Below the pieces are notes generated by a model. The model made no database searches and was not told the DNA's origin. It saw only the letters and a program-made list of their open reading frames with translations. A DNA stretch of 14,235 nt, taken from positions 1 through 14,235 of the forward strand of contig JAEYZR010000312.1 of NCBI GenBank assembly GCA_023427945.1, in the 5' to 3' direction. Origin of the DNA: Pseudomonadota bacterium. Its GTDB lineage: Bacteria > Pseudomonadota > Gammaproteobacteria > Burkholderiales > Burkholderiaceae_B. Below, one piece after another: positions 12,883 through 14,235 of this stretch. Position 1 is the first letter of the stretch, and every line of letters begins with the position of its first letter. Both the position numbers and the translations under genes were made by a program.

Positions 12883-14235
12883 ATGCGTACCTGGTTCTGG
12901 ACTCTACTGCTGGCTGTCGTAGCCGTTGGGCTTGCCGTTGTGCTGCAGGCGCATACCGGCAATGTGTTGATTCTCGTGCCGCCGCACCGAATCGAGCTCT
13001 CATTGACTTTGGCGGTGCTGCTGATTGTCGGGTCGTTTGTCCTGCTCTATGTGGGACTACGCCTGCTTGCCTGGCTGTTGGCCATTCCTTCGCGAGTACG
13101 CGACTGGCGCGGTCGTCGGGCCCAGGCACGCGATCATGACTTGATGGAGCAAGGCTGGGTGGGGCTGCTGGAAGGCCGCTTCGCCAATGCCGAAAAGCAA
13201 TTCTCCAAGCTCATTGATCAAACCAGCGTGCCCCATCGGCGTTCGGTGGCGGCTCTCTCCGCGGCTCGCGCCGCGCACTCGCTGGGCGAACACGCCCGCC
13301 GTGATGCGCTGCTGGACCAGGCTCGCGAAGCCGCTGGCAACGATCCTGGCCTGATCGAGGCGGTGGCCACCGTTTCGGCCGACATGCTGCTCGATCAAGG
13401 TCAGCCTGCGCGGGCGTTGGCGGTGCTGGCGCCGTTGAAGGATGGCGCCAGGCACTTGCACACCACACGACTGTTGCTGCGTGCCGAAAGCGAGCTTGGC
13501 CATCATGACCAGGTGTTCACGCTGGCACGTGCATTGGCACGGCGTCACGCCATTGCCAAGCCGGAATCCGAAAAACTGATCGATGTATCCGGGGCGGCGC
13601 GCCTGCGTGAGGGCGCTGCCAATGGCGATGGATGGCGAGCCATATGGAAGAGCATGAAGTCCGCCGAACGGACTTACCCCGAGATCGCGCTGGCAGCTGC
13701 GCAGGCGTTTGATGCGGCCGACGAACCCGAGGATTCGGCCCGCGTGCTCGAAGCCGCCATTGCGCGCCAATTCACCCCTGCGCTGCTGAATGCGTATGCA
13801 CGTTGTCCAGCCACGCAGGTCAAGCGCCGTATCGACAAGGCCGAGACCTGGCTGGAGCAACGCCCCAACGATCCCGACCTGTTGCGAGTGCTGGGTCTGC
13901 TGTGCCTGACCGGCCAGATCTGGGGGGCTGCCGAGCGCTACCTTACACGTAGTCTCAAGTATCGCAGCGACCCACAGACGCATGCCTTGCTTGGAAGCCT
14001 GTATGACCGGTTGAATCGTCCGGCCGAAGCTGCTGCACATTGGCGCATGGGCACTGCCGTGGGTATGGCGCTGCCCACCCTCGCCGGTGACGGTTTCCTG
14101 CCGCCAGCCGACATTCAGGGCGATCCACGATACACGGCGGCTGAAGTAGCCGACCTGGACGATATCTATGCTGCGCAAGGGGCGTCGCATTGGGCCTCGG
14201 GCGAGTTCGGTACCGGCGATGCCGCCGGGCTCACC
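12883..14235 (+). CDS. hemY: HemY, TPR-like inner-membrane protein, 3'-truncated
   Basis: This frame is open from ATG 12883 to the window end (451 codons, no stop), so the 3' end is missing. The start MRTWFWTLLLAVVAVGLAVVL is a membrane helix, followed by GNVLILVPPHRIELSLTL and a second helix (about residues 42-66), the pattern of the HemY_N domain. The remainder is alpha-helical with TPR-like repeats, for example GWVGLLEGRFANAEKQFSKLI, RRDALLDQAREAAGNDP, NDPDLLRVLGLLCLTGQIWGAAERYL and ALLGSLYDRLNRPAEAAAHW. E. coli HemY ends near this last motif (398 residues); here at least 65 further residues follow, acidic and without TPR character. HemY has been linked to late heme synthesis, but its activity is unclear; it is not the oxygen-dependent protoporphyrinogen oxidase that bears the same name in Bacillus. 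It is translated directly after hemX. Confidence 0.92.
   Translation, partial: MRTWFWTLLLAVVAVGLAVVLQAHTGNVLILVPPHRIELSLTLAVLLIVGSFVLLYVGLRLLAWLLAIPSRVRDWRGRRAQARDHDLMEQGWVGLLEGRFANAEKQFSKLIDQTSVPHRRSVAALSAARAAHSLGEHARRDALLDQAREAAGNDPGLIEAVATVSADMLLDQGQPARALAVLAPLKDGARHLHTTRLLLRAESELGHHDQVFTLARALARRHAIAKPESEKLIDVSGAARLREGAANGDGWRAIWKSMKSAERTYPEIALAAAQAFDAADEPEDSARVLEAAIARQFTPALLNAYARCPATQVKRRIDKAETWLEQRPNDPDLLRVLGLLCLTGQIWGAAERYLTRSLKYRSDPQTHALLGSLYDRLNRPAEAAAHWRMGTAVGMALPTLAGDGFLPPADIQGDPRYTAAEVADLDDIYAAQGASHWASGEFGTGDAAGLT

Noticed and set aside
13057..14190. A 377-codon minus-strand frame opposite hemY
   Set aside because: The plus strand encodes a good HemY with membrane helices and TPR-like repeats; the minus-strand product is unrecognisable.
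1..14235. CRISPR array, tRNA, rRNA, prophage, defence island or toxin-antitoxin pair
   Set aside because: No regularly spaced repeats, cloverleaf, recombinase, nuclease or toxin-like small gene pairs were seen; the content is core metabolism.

Overview
The window looks like a chromosomal core segment from a betaproteobacterium of the order Burkholderiales, most likely family Alcaligenaceae (Bordetella/Achromobacter/Alcaligenes relatives). This rests on moderately GC-rich coding sequence, the order recA-recX / DUF2889-sucC-sucD / TerC-TerC / hemC-hemD-hemX-hemY, and close protein matches recalled from those groups. I cannot fix the genus by eye. No CRISPR array, tRNA, rRNA, phage or intact transposase was seen. 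Almost everything is housekeeping, so the interesting signals are small: regulatory dyads, one unlisted micro-gene, and translational couplings.

Layout. 1-1207: the 3' two thirds of recA, then recX, the RecA modulator. 1278-4645: a divergent pair, metR (minus strand) and metE (plus strand), sharing a 149-bp control region. That region has a perfect MetR box, a one-mismatch second box, candidate promoters in both directions and an unexplained 14-bp palindrome. 4646-4877: a gap with hairpins and a -10-like hexamer. 4878-7772: a DUF2889 protein of unknown function, then sucC and sucD (succinyl-CoA synthetase), closed by a textbook intrinsic terminator at 7806-7829. 7830-8040: a complex regulatory gap with a threefold AATGMCAC repeat, a 9-bp inverted repeat, and a 12-bp palindrome inside a candidate promoter spacer.

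8041-9584: two tandem TerC/YjbE-family membrane proteins. 9581-9703: a 40-codon gene overlapping both neighbours. Its product looks like the N-terminus of a type IV prepilin and little else, with a good Shine-Dalgarno inside terC2. 9703-11464: hemC and hemD, consecutive steps of tetrapyrrole synthesis. 11503-14235: hemX and hemY (hemY runs off the window), inner-membrane proteins that usually accompany hemCD. hemX may start a second, leaderless transcript.

How the genes fit together. MetR should sense homocysteine and activate metE. SucCD supplies or consumes succinyl-CoA in the TCA cycle. HemC and HemD convert porphobilinogen to uroporphyrinogen III. The gene overlaps tie terC2, the micro-pilin-like gene and hemC into one translationally coupled unit. 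This suggests, but does not prove, coordination between a metal-exporter-like protein and heme synthesis. The best candidate for something undescribed is the 40-residue pilin-like protein.
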